Source: Candidatus Symbiothrix dinenymphae
Lineage (GTDB): Bacteria > Bacteroidota > Bacteroidia > Bacteroidales > Azobacteroidaceae
NCBI GenBank assembly: GCA_001417715.1
Contig: BBRT01000312.1
Location: forward strand, 19,891-83,890
Reading direction: 5' to 3'
Length of the DNA stretch: 64,000 nt
Of the stretch, positions 1-8,694 are shown in pieces (position 1 is the first letter of the stretch; the number at the start of each line of letters is the position of its first letter). Under the pieces are notes generated by a model. It was not told the origin of the DNA, did no database searches, and saw only the letters and a list, made by a program, of their open reading frames with translations. A program made the translations under genes and the position numbers.

Positions 1-1
1 C

Positions 2-250
2 GCCAAAAACTGGTCAGCCTTCGCCGACCCCAATTACGGAAAAATCCTCAGCAAAGATACGTCATGGACGGTGGACACAGCCAAAATGAACTTGACAAAC
101 AACGCCAAATTCATGCACTGCCTCCCCGTGCGCCGCAACATGATAGTGACCGACGACGTGATAGAAAGCCCCCAATCCATCGTAATTCAAGAAGCAGCCA
201 ACCGCGAAATCTCGGCGCAAGTGGTGATTAAGCGGATGCTGGAGGGGTAA
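2..250 (+). CDS. N-acyl-ornithine carbamoyltransferase, C-terminal end (partial)
   Basis: Only the last 82 codons are in the window; the 5' part lies upstream. The segment FMHCLPVRRN followed by a long C-terminal helix is the ornithine-binding HCLP loop of the carbamoyltransferase family. The VRRN that follows HCLP is typical of the acetyl- or succinylornithine enzymes of Bacteroidetes rather than classical OTCase. In these organisms the enzyme carbamoylates N-acyl-ornithine in arginine synthesis. Substrate choice (acetyl or succinyl) cannot be read from this fragment. The stop codon is directly followed by one arm of the 98-bp repeat. Confidence 0.85.
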   Translation, partial: AKNWSAFADPNYGKILSKDTSWTVDTAKMNLTNNAKFMHCLPVRRNMIVTDDVIESPQSIVIQEAANREISAQVVIKRMLEG

Positions 251-268
251 GGTCAAGCCCGCAATGAC
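251..268 (-). repeat. Single arm of the 98-bp GTCATTGCGGGC repeat
   Basis: This is an 18-bp arm reading GGTCAAGCCCGCAATGAC, the reverse complement of the commonest short repeat in the window. It sits exactly between the carbamoyltransferase stop and the next gene. Its ATG is in frame with the downstream gene and could be mistaken for that gene's start. Confidence 0.85.
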
Positions 269-275
269 AAATTAT

Positions 276-1301
276 ATGAAGCAACTATTATTAGCATTCT
301 TCCTGTTCCTGTCGGCAGCCACCGCTGCCGCACAGCAAACATTCCGCGCCATGTTCTACAATGTAGAAAATTTGTTCGACACATTGGATGAGGAGCACAA
401 AAGCGACAATGAGTTTTTGCCCGATGCTTCGCGGCATTGGGATAACTCGAAGTACTACAACAAGTTAAACAACCTTGCGAAAGTCATCACTTCGGTTGGC
501 GAATGGAACACACCTGCCCTCGTCGGGATGTGCGAGGTGGAAAACGACCGCACGATGCAGGATTTGACAAAACATTCGCTGCTCAAGCAGATGAAGTACC
601 AATATGTGATGACCGAATCGCCGGACATTCGCGGTATTGACAACGCGTTGCTCTATCAGCGCGACCAATTTAAGTACTTGTATCACAGAGGCATACGGGT
701 AACTTTCCCCGACCGTCCGCGCTCCAAGACGCGCGACATTTTGCACGTTACCGGAATCGTGGCTACGGGCGACACGTTGGACGTGTTTGTGTGCCATTTC
801 CCTTCGCGGCGCGGCGGGCAAACGCAGTCGGAACCGCTTCGGTTGCGAGTAGCATCCCTTTTGAGTGCCACTACGGATAGTCTGACAGCCGTTCGCACGA
901 ACGCGCATATTCTCGTGATGGGTGATTTCAACGATGAGCCTTCCGACAAGTCCATGCAGTCGCTCACGCGCCTGCGCACCGGCAAAGCCGGTGCGGCATT
1001 GCATCTGCACAACCTCTGGCTGCCGTTGGAGCGCACCGGCAAAATCGGCAGTTACAAATATGGCAAGCAGTGGAATTTTTTAGACCAGATGCTGGTGTCG
1101 GATAAATTGATGTGTCAAGACTGCCCGTTTCACGTCAAACCGCAAAGCGCAACCATCTTTCAGGCAGATTTTTTGTTTGTGGAGGACAAAACGCAAGGTG
1201 GCATTCGCCCCAAAAAGACTTTTCACGGGCGCAAATATGAAGGCGGCTATAGCGACCACCTGCCAATTTATGTGGATTTTGAATTGAAAAAACAGTTGTA
1301 A
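276..1301 (+). CDS. Exported endonuclease/exonuclease/phosphatase-family protein
   Basis: The protein has 341 residues. A signal peptide (MKQLLLAFFLFLSAATAAAQ) is followed by a full EEP (DNase I-like) domain. Visible motifs are NVENLFD, the metal-binding glutamate in MCEVEND, VCHFPSRRGG, MGDFNDEP and the closing SDHLP. The family hydrolyses phosphodiester bonds in nucleic acids, phospholipids or inositol phosphates; the substrate here cannot be told. The start was placed at 276 because the in-frame ATG at 264 lies inside a repeat arm and would spoil the signal peptide. The protein probably acts in the periplasm or outside the cell. It runs convergent to the next gene with only 2 bp between stops. 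Confidence 0.85.
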   Translation: MKQLLLAFFLFLSAATAAAQQTFRAMFYNVENLFDTLDEEHKSDNEFLPDASRHWDNSKYYNKLNNLAKVITSVGEWNTPALVGMCEVENDRTMQDLTKHSLLKQMKYQYVMTESPDIRGIDNALLYQRDQFKYLYHRGIRVTFPDRPRSKTRDILHVTGIVATGDTLDVFVCHFPSRRGGQTQSEPLRLRVASLLSATTDSLTAVRTNAHILVMGDFNDEPSDKSMQSLTRLRTGKAGAALHLHNLWLPLERTGKIGSYKYGKQWNFLDQMLVSDKLMCQDCPFHVKPQSATIFQADFLFVEDKTQGGIRPKKTFHGRKYEGGYSDHLPIYVDFELKKQL

Positions 1302-1303
1302 TT

Positions 1304-2866
1304 TTAGACACTTTTCATCTTGCAACTCACCTCTTTTTCTGAAAACGCCACTGCCAGCAATAAAACCCGGTTGGCACCCAGATATTTTTCGTAATATTTT
1401 CGGTCGTTGATTTGCTTCATTGCCTCGTTCAGCATTGATGCGGCTTTCTTTTTGGCGGAATATTTGACTTCTGCCACTACGGTGAGTCCGGGTTGGTGCC
1501 ATACGGCATCAATGCGCCCGATATTGGTCATTATCTCGCCTTGAATATCGAAGCCCAGCATACGCATCCAAGCCAAAAGGAGGGAGTGGTAATAACTTTC
1601 GTGTTTGATGTGCAATTTGTATGGAATGTTTGCAAGTAATATCCGCAGACTTTGCGAAAAACCCTCTGCATCGCAATTGCTAATTTGCTCCTGCATTTGT
1701 TCTCTGATGATAGGCATTTCGTCAGCAGAATAGCCGGTGTAGGAACTCACCAAAAACGCGAGAAACGAATCATTCACTTCCTCATTGGGAATAGCCAATG
1801 TATATTTTGGCGGCTTCATGGGGATAAATTGTTTCGTTTTTACCGTTAAATAGCCGGTTTGAAACAAAATTTGAGTAAGCCCAATTTGATTGATGTCAAA
1901 TCCAACAAAACTTGTTTCGTCAACAGCCATTTCTCCCAACAGGGGCTTTATGTCGTTGCGTTCCCTTACCATGTTGATGAGAAATGTGGGCGACCCGCTT
2001 TCAAACCAATAGTTGGAAATTGCGTTATTGAAGAACATCAACAAGGTGGAATATGGATTATATACCGAGGTTTTGCCATCCCACGAATAACCATCATACC
2101 ATCTACGGATATGTTCCAGCAAAGTAGGCGTATCCATCTGATTCTGAGCCGCAAATTCTGCGATATACTCAACAAAATTAGTTTCCAATTCGGACTGCGT
2201 ATAGCCGCATATTGTTGCAAAATTTGGATTCATCGAGATGTCCGTTAAGTTGTTCAACTCCGAAAAGATGGATACTTTTGAAAATTTGGAAACCCCTGTC
2301 AGGAAGACAAAACGCAAATGCTCATCGGTAGCTTTCAATACGCCAAAGAAACCCTTCAACACTTTGCGGTTGGCATCGGCAATGGGCAAATCCGTCAGAT
2401 GGTCGATGATGGGTTTGTCGTATTCATCAATCAAAACCACTACTTGCTGTCCGGTGTGTTTATGCACTTTGGTGATTAATTCGGCAAATCGGTCGGGAAG
2501 TTCCGGACTTTCAAGCACCACACCATGTTCTTCGGCCATATCGCGCATAAAAGAAAACAACGAGGAGCGCAACATCTCCGAATTATCGAAACTCTGTTTG
2601 GCAAAATCCAGCCTTATCACAGGAATTTTCTGCGTCCAATCCCACTTGTCATAGATGTACAGCCCCTCAAACAGCGATTTTTCACATCGAAAGAGCGCAT
2701 CCATCGTACTAATCAACAGCGATTTGCCAAACCGTCGGGGGCGGGAAAGAAAATAAACGCTTCCACTTGTGATAAGATTGAAAATATCTTCAGTCTTATC
2801 AACATAAAGGCAATCTTGCTGCCTTAATTTCTTGAACGATTGCGTTCCTATCGGTAACCTCTTCAT
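1304..2866 (-). CDS. AAA-ATPase-like protein with C-terminal PD-(D/E)XK nuclease domain
   Basis: The protein has 520 residues and belongs to the large Bacteroidetes family with an N-terminal AAA-ATPase-like domain (PF09820 type) and a C-terminal nuclease-like domain (DUF1703/PF08011 type). The N-terminus carries the family signature around VDKTEDI and a P-loop-like RPRRFGKSLL near residue 45. VVVLIDEYDKPI is the Walker B segment. Near the C-terminus, GRIDAVW followed by VVAEVKYS matches a PD-(D/E)XK core. Members are numerous, often multicopy and of unproven role; links to mobile DNA or defence are inference. A TAnnTTTG promoter lies just upstream, divergent from the rhomboid gene. Confidence 0.88.
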   Translation of the reverse strand: MKRLPIGTQSFKKLRQQDCLYVDKTEDIFNLITSGSVYFLSRPRRFGKSLLISTMDALFRCEKSLFEGLYIYDKWDWTQKIPVIRLDFAKQSFDNSEMLRSSLFSFMRDMAEEHGVVLESPELPDRFAELITKVHKHTGQQVVVLIDEYDKPIIDHLTDLPIADANRKVLKGFFGVLKATDEHLRFVFLTGVSKFSKVSIFSELNNLTDISMNPNFATICGYTQSELETNFVEYIAEFAAQNQMDTPTLLEHIRRWYDGYSWDGKTSVYNPYSTLLMFFNNAISNYWFESGSPTFLINMVRERNDIKPLLGEMAVDETSFVGFDINQIGLTQILFQTGYLTVKTKQFIPMKPPKYTLAIPNEEVNDSFLAFLVSSYTGYSADEMPIIREQMQEQISNCDAEGFSQSLRILLANIPYKLHIKHESYYHSLLLAWMRMLGFDIQGEIMTNIGRIDAVWHQPGLTVVAEVKYSAKKKAASMLNEAMKQINDRKYYEKYLGANRVLLLAVAFSEKEVSCKMKSV

Positions 2867-2889
2867 TGCAACTATTTATTTATTGGGTG

Positions 2890-2897
2890 CAAAGATA
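2890..2897 (-). promoter_or_regulatory. Promoter -7 box for the AAA-ATPase-like gene
   Basis: The minus strand reads TATCTTTG, a perfect TAnnTTTG Bacteroidetes -7 box, 24 bp before the ATG at 2866. Confidence 0.65.
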
Positions 2898-2930
2898 GGC
2901 AAATTTATTCAGATAGATAAATATTTTTCG

Positions 2931-2938
2931 TACCTTTG
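2931..2938 (+). promoter_or_regulatory. Promoter -7 box for the rhomboid gene
   Basis: TACCTTTG followed by GCGCCC lies 25 bp before the rhomboid ATG. It is divergent from the promoter at 2890. Confidence 0.7.
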
Positions 2939-2963
2939 CGCCCGATATTTACATATTATATAG

Positions 2964-3596
2964 ATGGACTTTAATAATGGCGGTTTTTTGAACAATATCC
3001 CTCAGGTGACCAAAAATCTTTTGCTCATCAATGGCATCATTTGGTTTGCCTGCTATCTGTTTGGTGGTCTGGGCTTTGAGTTGTCGCCAATTCTGGGCTT
3101 GCATTATGTGCAGGCGCACGACTTCCACATCTATCAACTTTTGACGTATATGTTTACGCATGAGCAGTTTGCGCACATCTTTTTCAATATGTTTGCGCTG
3201 TGGATGTTTGGCAGCATGATGGAAAATACGTGGGGACCGCAGCGATTTTTGATATTTTATTTGGCGTGTGGTGTTGGTGCCGGATTGACGCAGGAGGTGG
3301 TTGCTCACCTCCAAGTGGCTGATTTTCCGATGTATTACGATATGTATCCGGTGACGATTGGTGCATCCGGGGCTGTTTACGGGCTGCTTTTGGCGTTCGG
3401 GATGACTTTTCCCAATGCGCCGATGTATCTGATGTTTATTCCGATACCCATCAAGGCAAAGTGGCTGGTGATAGGCTATGGCGTGCTCGAATTTTTCTCC
3501 GGCATAGGCATGAACGATAGTGTAGCGCATTTTGCCCATCTGGGAGGCATGCTATTTGGCATTTTGCTCATATTGTATTGGCGGCGAAAAAAATGA
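2964..3596 (+). CDS. Rhomboid-family intramembrane serine protease
   Basis: The protein has 210 residues and is highly hydrophobic, with about six membrane segments. The catalytic serine is in GASGAVYG (near residue 137) and the catalytic histidine in HFAHLGG close to the C-terminus. The conserved FFNMFALWMFG after helix 2 supplies the oxyanion asparagine region. It cleaves transmembrane proteins in the inner membrane; the natural substrate is unknown. Its stop overlaps the ATG of the next gene (ATGA), so the two are translationally coupled. Confidence 0.93.
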   Translation: MDFNNGGFLNNIPQVTKNLLLINGIIWFACYLFGGLGFELSPILGLHYVQAHDFHIYQLLTYMFTHEQFAHIFFNMFALWMFGSMMENTWGPQRFLIFYLACGVGAGLTQEVVAHLQVADFPMYYDMYPVTIGASGAVYGLLLAFGMTFPNAPMYLMFIPIPIKAKWLVIGYGVLEFFSGIGMNDSVAHFAHLGGMLFGILLILYWRRKK

Positions 3597-4690
3597 AAAA
3601 GAGGATGAAAAAAGTGTTGGTTTTTTTGCGAAGTATCATGACGACGGTGGCTATTGTGTCGCTGCTACTCTTGATTGCTGCGTCTTTTTCTGACCGGATT
3701 TCGCCGCTTTCAACGGTGTTGTCGGCTTATTTGGGGCTGTTTTTTCCGTTCCTTTTGATATGGAACATCATTCTGCTCGTGCTTTGGCTGTTTTTTCAAA
3801 AATGGAAACAGGTTGCGATGTCTGTGGTGGGGTTACTGATTTGCAGTCTTGCCATTTACACCTATTTCCCGATTCATCGGCAGACGAAAGTGGTTCCACA
3901 AAATTGCATTAAAGTGCTGACATACAATGTAATGGAGTTTGAATGGCATAAACAACACACAGAGAAGAAACCCAACAAAATTTTGCAATATGTGGTGGAG
4001 CAAAACCCCGATATTGTTTGTTTTCAGGAGTTTATGTTGGCCTATGACAAAAATTATCTGACCACAGACGATGTGATGCACGCCCTTGAGCACTTCTCTT
4101 ACCACCACATAGATACGGAAAGCAAGATTGCCGTTTTTTCCAAGTTTCCAATTGTGGAGGCGCAGAAAATTCCGGTCGAAACGGAACTCACCAACGGGGC
4201 TTTTATGGTGGAATTGAATGTGAATTGGCGGAGCGTGATGCTCATCAACAGCCATTTGGAATCCAACAAAATATCGGATGATGAGCGCGTGAAATTTAGC
4301 GATATGACCAAAGACCCCAACGCGCACAAAGTGAAACGCTTTTTTGAAAACACCCTTTTCAACCGCATGACACCGGCATTCAAATGGCGGGCGAAACAGG
4401 CTGATGTGATTGCGGAGGTTATCAAAAATTCAAAGGACACGTATGTCATTGTATGTGGCGACTTTAACGACACGCCCATTTCCTACGCCCGCCACAAAAT
4501 AAAAGGCGATTTGGTCGATTCTTTCAATGAAAGCGGCTCCGGCATGGGGATAACTTTTAATGCGCATCACTTTTATTTTCGCATAGATTATATTTTTCAC
4601 AGCAGCAATATGAAATCCTATAATACAACTGTTGGCAAATTGCCCAATTCAGACCATTATCCGCTTGTGACGTATTTGCAAATGAATTAA
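3593..4690 (+). CDS. Membrane-anchored endonuclease/exonuclease/phosphatase-family protein
   Basis: The protein has 365 residues. The first ~90 residues contain three membrane segments and the rest is an EEP domain facing the periplasm. Motifs are LTYNVMEF, the metal ligand in CFQEFM, INSHLES, VCGDFNDTP, RIDYIF and SDHYPLV. The ATG at 3593 overlaps the rhomboid stop as ATGA and is preferred to an upstream TTG at 3578. A membrane phosphodiesterase or phosphatase role is inferred from the fold; the substrate is unknown. The spacing of 22 bp to galE suggests one transcript. Confidence 0.85.
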   Translation: MKKRMKKVLVFLRSIMTTVAIVSLLLLIAASFSDRISPLSTVLSAYLGLFFPFLLIWNIILLVLWLFFQKWKQVAMSVVGLLICSLAIYTYFPIHRQTKVVPQNCIKVLTYNVMEFEWHKQHTEKKPNKILQYVVEQNPDIVCFQEFMLAYDKNYLTTDDVMHALEHFSYHHIDTESKIAVFSKFPIVEAQKIPVETELTNGAFMVELNVNWRSVMLINSHLESNKISDDERVKFSDMTKDPNAHKVKRFFENTLFNRMTPAFKWRAKQADVIAEVIKNSKDTYVIVCGDFNDTPISYARHKIKGDLVDSFNESGSGMGITFNAHHFYFRIDYIFHSSNMKSYNTTVGKLPNSDHYPLVTYLQMN

Positions 4691-4712
4691 AAATTAAGAA
4701 TATATATTATAT

Positions 4713-5753
4713 ATGAAAGAAAAAATTTTAGTGACAGGCGGTGCAGGATACATCGGGTCACACACCACAGTTGAACTACAAAACGCAGGCTACGAGGTAG
4801 TTATCGTTGACAACCTGTCTAATTCCAACGAAGAAGTCATTGATGGCATCACGCGCATCAGCGACACCCGCCCTGTATTTGAAAAGGTGGATTGCACCGA
4901 CAAAGCAGCAATGGATGGCGTGTTCCAAAAACACGTCGGCATCAAAGGCATCATCCACTTTGCAGCCAGCAAGGCAGTGGGCGAATCGGTGGAAAAGCCA
5001 CTGCTCTACTACCGCAACAACATTGTGTCGCTCGTCAATTTGCTGGAACTGATGCCCGCGCACAAAGTGGACGGCATCGTATTCTCCTCATCCTGTACGG
5101 TTTACGGACAGCCCAACCCCAAAGATTTGCCTGTGACGGAAACAGCTCCCATCCTGCCGGCGGCTTCGCCCTACGGCAACACGAAGCAAATCGACGAGGA
5201 AATTATCCGCGACACCATCCACGCAGGAGTGCCGTTCAAAAGTATCATCCTGCGCTATTTCAACCCGATTGGGGCACACCCAACGGCTGAAATCGGCGAG
5301 TTGCCCAACGGCGTGCCGCAAAATCTCATCCCTTTTCTCACGCAAACGGCGATAGGCATCCGCAAGGAATTGTCCGTATTCGGCAATGATTACAGCACCC
5401 CCGACGGCTCGTGTATCCGCGACTTCATCAATGTCGTGGACTTGGCAAAAGCCCATGTGATAGCCATAGAGCGCATGTTGAACAACAAATCAAAAGCCCC
5501 GCTGGAACATTTCAACCTGGGCACCGGACGCGGCGTGTCGGTGCTGGAACTCATCAACGCCTTCGAAAAAGCCACCGGAGTGCCCGTGCCGCACAAAATA
5601 GTAGCCCGCCGCGAAGGTGACATCGAACAAATCTGGGCAAATCCGCACTACGCCAACGAGCTACTCGGCTGGAAAGCCACAGAAACGCTCGAAGACACAC
5701 TGAAATCAGCATGGAAGTGGCAGCAGAAGCTGCGTGAACGCGGGATAATGTAA
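4713..5753 (+). CDS. galE: UDP-glucose 4-epimerase
   Basis: The protein has 346 residues and is full length for the family. It interconverts UDP-glucose and UDP-galactose using bound NAD, feeding surface polysaccharides and galactose use. The N-terminal GGAGYIGSHT is the NAD-binding Gly-rich loop. FSSSCTVYG holds the catalytic serine region, and SPYGNTK carries the YxxxK pair of short-chain dehydrogenases. FNLGTGRGVSV and EGDIEQIWANP are typical of GalE. A complete copy of the 98-bp repeat follows 11 bp after the stop. Confidence 0.95.
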   Translation: MKEKILVTGGAGYIGSHTTVELQNAGYEVVIVDNLSNSNEEVIDGITRISDTRPVFEKVDCTDKAAMDGVFQKHVGIKGIIHFAASKAVGESVEKPLLYYRNNIVSLVNLLELMPAHKVDGIVFSSSCTVYGQPNPKDLPVTETAPILPAASPYGNTKQIDEEIIRDTIHAGVPFKSIILRYFNPIGAHPTAEIGELPNGVPQNLIPFLTQTAIGIRKELSVFGNDYSTPDGSCIRDFINVVDLAKAHVIAIERMLNNKSKAPLEHFNLGTGRGVSVLELINAFEKATGVPVPHKIVARREGDIEQIWANPHYANELLGWKATETLEDTLKSAWKWQQKLRERGIM

Positions 5754-5764
5754 AAAAAAGACCT

Positions 5765-5862
5765 GTCATTGCGGGCTTGACCCGCAATCCCCTGAAAAGG
5801 AACCAAATGTTGGGCGACAGAGCGATGTGGAACAAGGGATTGCGGGTCAAGCCCGCAATGAC
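5765..5862. repeat. Complete 98-bp inverted-repeat element (REP/BIME-like)
   Basis: The left arm reads GTCATTGCGGGCTTGACC and the right arm is its reverse complement, each about 28 bp. They flank a ~42-bp core that matches, in inverted orientation, the cores at 16274-16371 and 25563-25660. All three copies are exactly 98 bp. No coding capacity is likely. The element lies in the galE / AI-2E spacer. Confidence 0.88.
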
Positions 5863-5878
5863 AATAAAGATAAAATGT

Positions 5879-6880
5879 ATGAATGCAAACTTTGACAAAC
5901 AGATGCGGCAAGTTATTTTCCTGCTGGCGATTATCTTGCTGGCGGGGCTGATTATTGGGCAGTTGGCTTATTTTGTCAGCTCGTTTCTTGGCTCGGTTGC
6001 CATGTATGCGTTGTTGCGCACGCCGCACCGCTATTTGAGGCGCAGAGGATGGAATAACACGCTGGCTACAAGCACTTTAATGATTGCTACATTGCTGGCT
6101 TTCGTGCTGATTTTGGGTGGATTTTCGGCTTTGGTCTATTCCACTGCGTCCAATTTTGATGTTCAAATGTTCAAAGTGGAGTTGCATAATCTGGGTGATT
6201 GGATTTTCGACCGTTGGGGCTACAATATTTTCTCGCAAGACGTTGTGCAAAAGGGACTTGAACACATTGGAAAAATCGTCCCAAGCATCGTTTCAACTGC
6301 CGGAAGCGCGATGACCAACCTCATCATGATGCTGTTTGTGCTCTATTTCATGTTGCAGGATTCCGAACCGATGGAGCGCGGACTCAGCGAATATCTCCCG
6401 TTTGACACCGCCACCAACCGCCAACTGAAAGCGGAGGGCAACAATATGATTTTGGCAAATGCCGTTGGTGTGCCGCTGATTATGGCTTTGCAAGTGATTT
6501 CGGCGGGCATTGGCTATTGGCTCTTCAATGCGGGCAACCCCGTCATCTGGGGCATTCTGACAGGCTTCGTCGGGCTGATTCCGGTGGCAGGAACAGCCAT
6601 TATGTGGCTACCGCTGGCAATCAACCTGATACTGGGCGGCTCGGTGTGGAACGGCGTCGCGCTCATCATCTACGGTGCGCTGGTGGTCGCCAACATGGAG
6701 CGCGTGGTGCAACTGACTTTTCTGCGAAAAAAGGCAAACCTGTACCCCCTCGTCACGATTTTTGGCGTCATACTGGGGCTGCAAATTTTCGGCTTTTGGG
6801 GTGTCATTTTTGGCCCGCTACTACTCTCCACCTTCTTTTTCTCCGTAAAAGTCTATAAAAAGGAATACGGGAAGACATAA
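5879..6880 (+). CDS. AI-2E-family (PF01594) membrane transporter
   Basis: The protein has 333 residues from the ATG at 5879. In-frame starts further upstream fall inside the 98-bp repeat and were rejected. It has about seven or eight hydrophobic segments, the central amphipathic region usual for the family, and the GFVGLIPVAGTAIMW stretch with a PxxG-like turn. Family members export small solutes or autoinducer 2, or act as Na+/H+ antiporters; the substrate cannot be inferred here. No clear promoter was seen between galE and this gene. Confidence 0.87.
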   Translation: MNANFDKQMRQVIFLLAIILLAGLIIGQLAYFVSSFLGSVAMYALLRTPHRYLRRRGWNNTLATSTLMIATLLAFVLILGGFSALVYSTASNFDVQMFKVELHNLGDWIFDRWGYNIFSQDVVQKGLEHIGKIVPSIVSTAGSAMTNLIMMLFVLYFMLQDSEPMERGLSEYLPFDTATNRQLKAEGNNMILANAVGVPLIMALQVISAGIGYWLFNAGNPVIWGILTGFVGLIPVAGTAIMWLPLAINLILGGSVWNGVALIIYGALVVANMERVVQLTFLRKKANLYPLVTIFGVILGLQIFGFWGVIFGPLLLSTFFFSVKVYKKEYGKT

Positions 6881-6973
6881 AATTTTGGTTCTCCCATCTC
6901 TCTGCCACCCCACGAGCAATGTCATTAAGTTAAGAAAATGAGGTAATGAGGTTGGGAGTGTGTTTGTATCTAT

Positions 6974-6990
6974 TTGTCCCGCAGGGACAA
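6974..6990. other. Short hairpin in the AI-2E / Wzi spacer
   Basis: TTGTCCC, gca, GGGACAA forms a 7-bp stem with a 3-nt loop. The same TGTCCCGCAGGG words occur in the foldback element at 21927-22352, so this is probably a remnant. The rest of the spacer (6881-7115) shows nothing else recognisable. The genes on either side converge here. Confidence 0.4.
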
Positions 6991-7115
6991 TGAGCGAAAG
7001 CCAAGTGCTATGAATTGCGGATAATCATAACATTTTTTGTTATTATTCTTACTTCTGCGCCCGAATAATCAATAATAAAATCATACGAAAATCAAAGTTC
7101 AGACCAAGGCAACCC

Positions 7116-8693
7116 TCAAAGCACTGTAAATCGTTTGCTAATGGTCAAAGCAACTCCGCTGGTGCTTCTTCCAAAAAAATCACCATCATCGGCTCCCACA
7201 GACAGCTTAATATCAAAGTCTTGCAACTTTTCCGGCTGATAAATCAAATCTAATCCGGAGGCGAATCCCGAATGAATTTCTTTGAATGGGAGGTCGTAAC
7301 GCCCCCAGTTTTGTCCGCTCGTCAGCAGCAGGCGGTATTTGAACTCCGGCAAAAAATAGCCCTCTATGCCCAGATGATAGGCGATGAGGCGATTGCCTTT
7401 GAAATTAACCGCACCATCGGTGTTGTATTCGGGCGACAAAAAAAGCGGCGTTCCTAATGTTTTGCCGTAGTGGGACGGTCCTTGAGGATAGTCGCCATTG
7501 ACGTAGTAATTGTCTTTCCCATTGCCTTTTGCGATTTGGTCGTGATGCTCCGGGTGCTCCCCTTTGGGCGCAATGTCGAAATAGTAAAGAACCGTACCGC
7601 TCTGGTATTTTGTATATACAAATTCTGCCACAGCACCCGAAAGCAACGATTTTGTACGCGACTGCCACTCCACGCCAATCAAATTGTCGCTCCAATTGTA
7701 GAAAGTCATCCCCGAACCATCATCAAAAAAATGTTGGACATAGACACTTAATTGGCTGCTTTTGTCGGCGCGAGCTGTCCCTTTCGGGTCGTCATTGCGG
7801 GCTGTCCCCCCCGGAGTGTCATTGCGGGCTTGACCCGCAATCCCCCCCAACTTAATATCATACTTAAACAACCACGCGCCCCACTGCGACCCCGAAACGT
7901 ATGGTTTGTCATTCGCACTTGCCCCTTCACCACCCTCTTTGGCAAGCACCACGCGGACTAAATCTCCAATGCTTCGCGGCTGTTTAAACACCTCCCCATT
8001 GGTTTGATAGAGCGTGCCGCCCCATTGCGCAGCGTGAACCAAACCAAACATAAACTGCTGACGGTGTTTGTGTTGTATATCGCCAAAGCGAAAATAAATG
8101 GATTTGTTGTGTGACAAAACATCGGATGCAAATTTTTTCTGCGACGGGGCAAAATTGGATTCCAAATATTCGCTGTCCAAATATTTCCCCACAGCAAAAT
8201 CGCCTTTTATGAAAAAATTGCTTCGCGCGAAAGGAACCGGAATAAACTCATTGAACCCCATCTTAATCTGCGGAATAGGGCGAGCATTGTTGGAATTGAC
8301 CATGTCACCGGAGCTTAAATGCGGATTCAGAAATGAAACATAATCTTCGCGCATACCAATATCCAAGCGGATTTTTTTCCAGTCGAGGCGACCGTATAAC
8401 TGCTGGATGCGGTAGTTGTCCGCCGCCGAAAACTGTCCGCCAAGCCCGTCAATCCCTGCCTCAAACGACCAATCATCATTCAATTTTTGCTCATGAAACG
8501 CACCGGCTCGAAGATACAAATTGTTGTCATTCAGCGAGTTAATCCCCCAACTGTGATTGACCAACCAAAAAGGCATCTGCTCGCTCGAAAACGCGCCAAA
8601 AGCCGATGATTGCACGGTGGTTTTCGTCTGCCCAAAACCGGACTGACTACATATATATATGTATAGAAGAAAAAATACAGTTTTTTGCCTCAT
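7116..8693 (-). CDS. Capsule-assembly Wzi-like outer-membrane beta-barrel protein
   Basis: The protein has 525 residues. A signal peptide (cleavage after SGFGQ) is followed by repeated amphipathic strands and features of the Wzi family (PF14052): an N-terminal segment like SSAFGAFSSEQMPFWLVNHSWG, RLDIGMRED and a C-terminal ISKRFTVL strand. Wzi-type barrels help attach or assemble surface polysaccharide. Residues about 282-314 come from an in-frame insertion of repeat arms (GGIAGQARND and neighbours), probably in a surface loop. It starts 1 nt after the stop of the lipoprotein gene, so it is the last gene of an rpsP-led operon. Confidence 0.78.
   Translation of the reverse strand: MRQKTVFFLLYIYICSQSGFGQTKTTVQSSAFGAFSSEQMPFWLVNHSWGINSLNDNNLYLRAGAFHEQKLNDDWSFEAGIDGLGGQFSAADNYRIQQLYGRLDWKKIRLDIGMREDYVSFLNPHLSSGDMVNSNNARPIPQIKMGFNEFIPVPFARSNFFIKGDFAVGKYLDSEYLESNFAPSQKKFASDVLSHNKSIYFRFGDIQHKHRQQFMFGLVHAAQWGGTLYQTNGEVFKQPRSIGDLVRVVLAKEGGEGASANDKPYVSGSQWGAWLFKYDIKLGGIAGQARNDTPGGTARNDDPKGTARADKSSQLSVYVQHFFDDGSGMTFYNWSDNLIGVEWQSRTKSLLSGAVAEFVYTKYQSGTVLYYFDIAPKGEHPEHHDQIAKGNGKDNYYVNGDYPQGPSHYGKTLGTPLFLSPEYNTDGAVNFKGNRLIAYHLGIEGYFLPEFKYRLLLTSGQNWGRYDLPFKEIHSGFASGLDLIYQPEKLQDFDIKLSVGADDGDFFGRSTSGVALTISKRFTVL
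7753..7850. repeat. Repeat arms inserted in frame inside the Wzi-like gene
   Basis: Two clear arms and one degenerate arm (GTCATTGCGGGC words at 7791 and 7818) lie inside coding sequence and are read through without a stop. They add about 33 residues rich in GQARND/GTARND words that look unlike the surrounding barrel strands. Confidence 0.8.
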
Positions 8694-8694
8694 C

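Noticed and set aside
5777..5878. Longer start for the AI-2E-family protein
   Set aside because: The added residues are the translation of the 98-bp repeat (LKRNQ... GLRVKPAMT) and are not part of the family.
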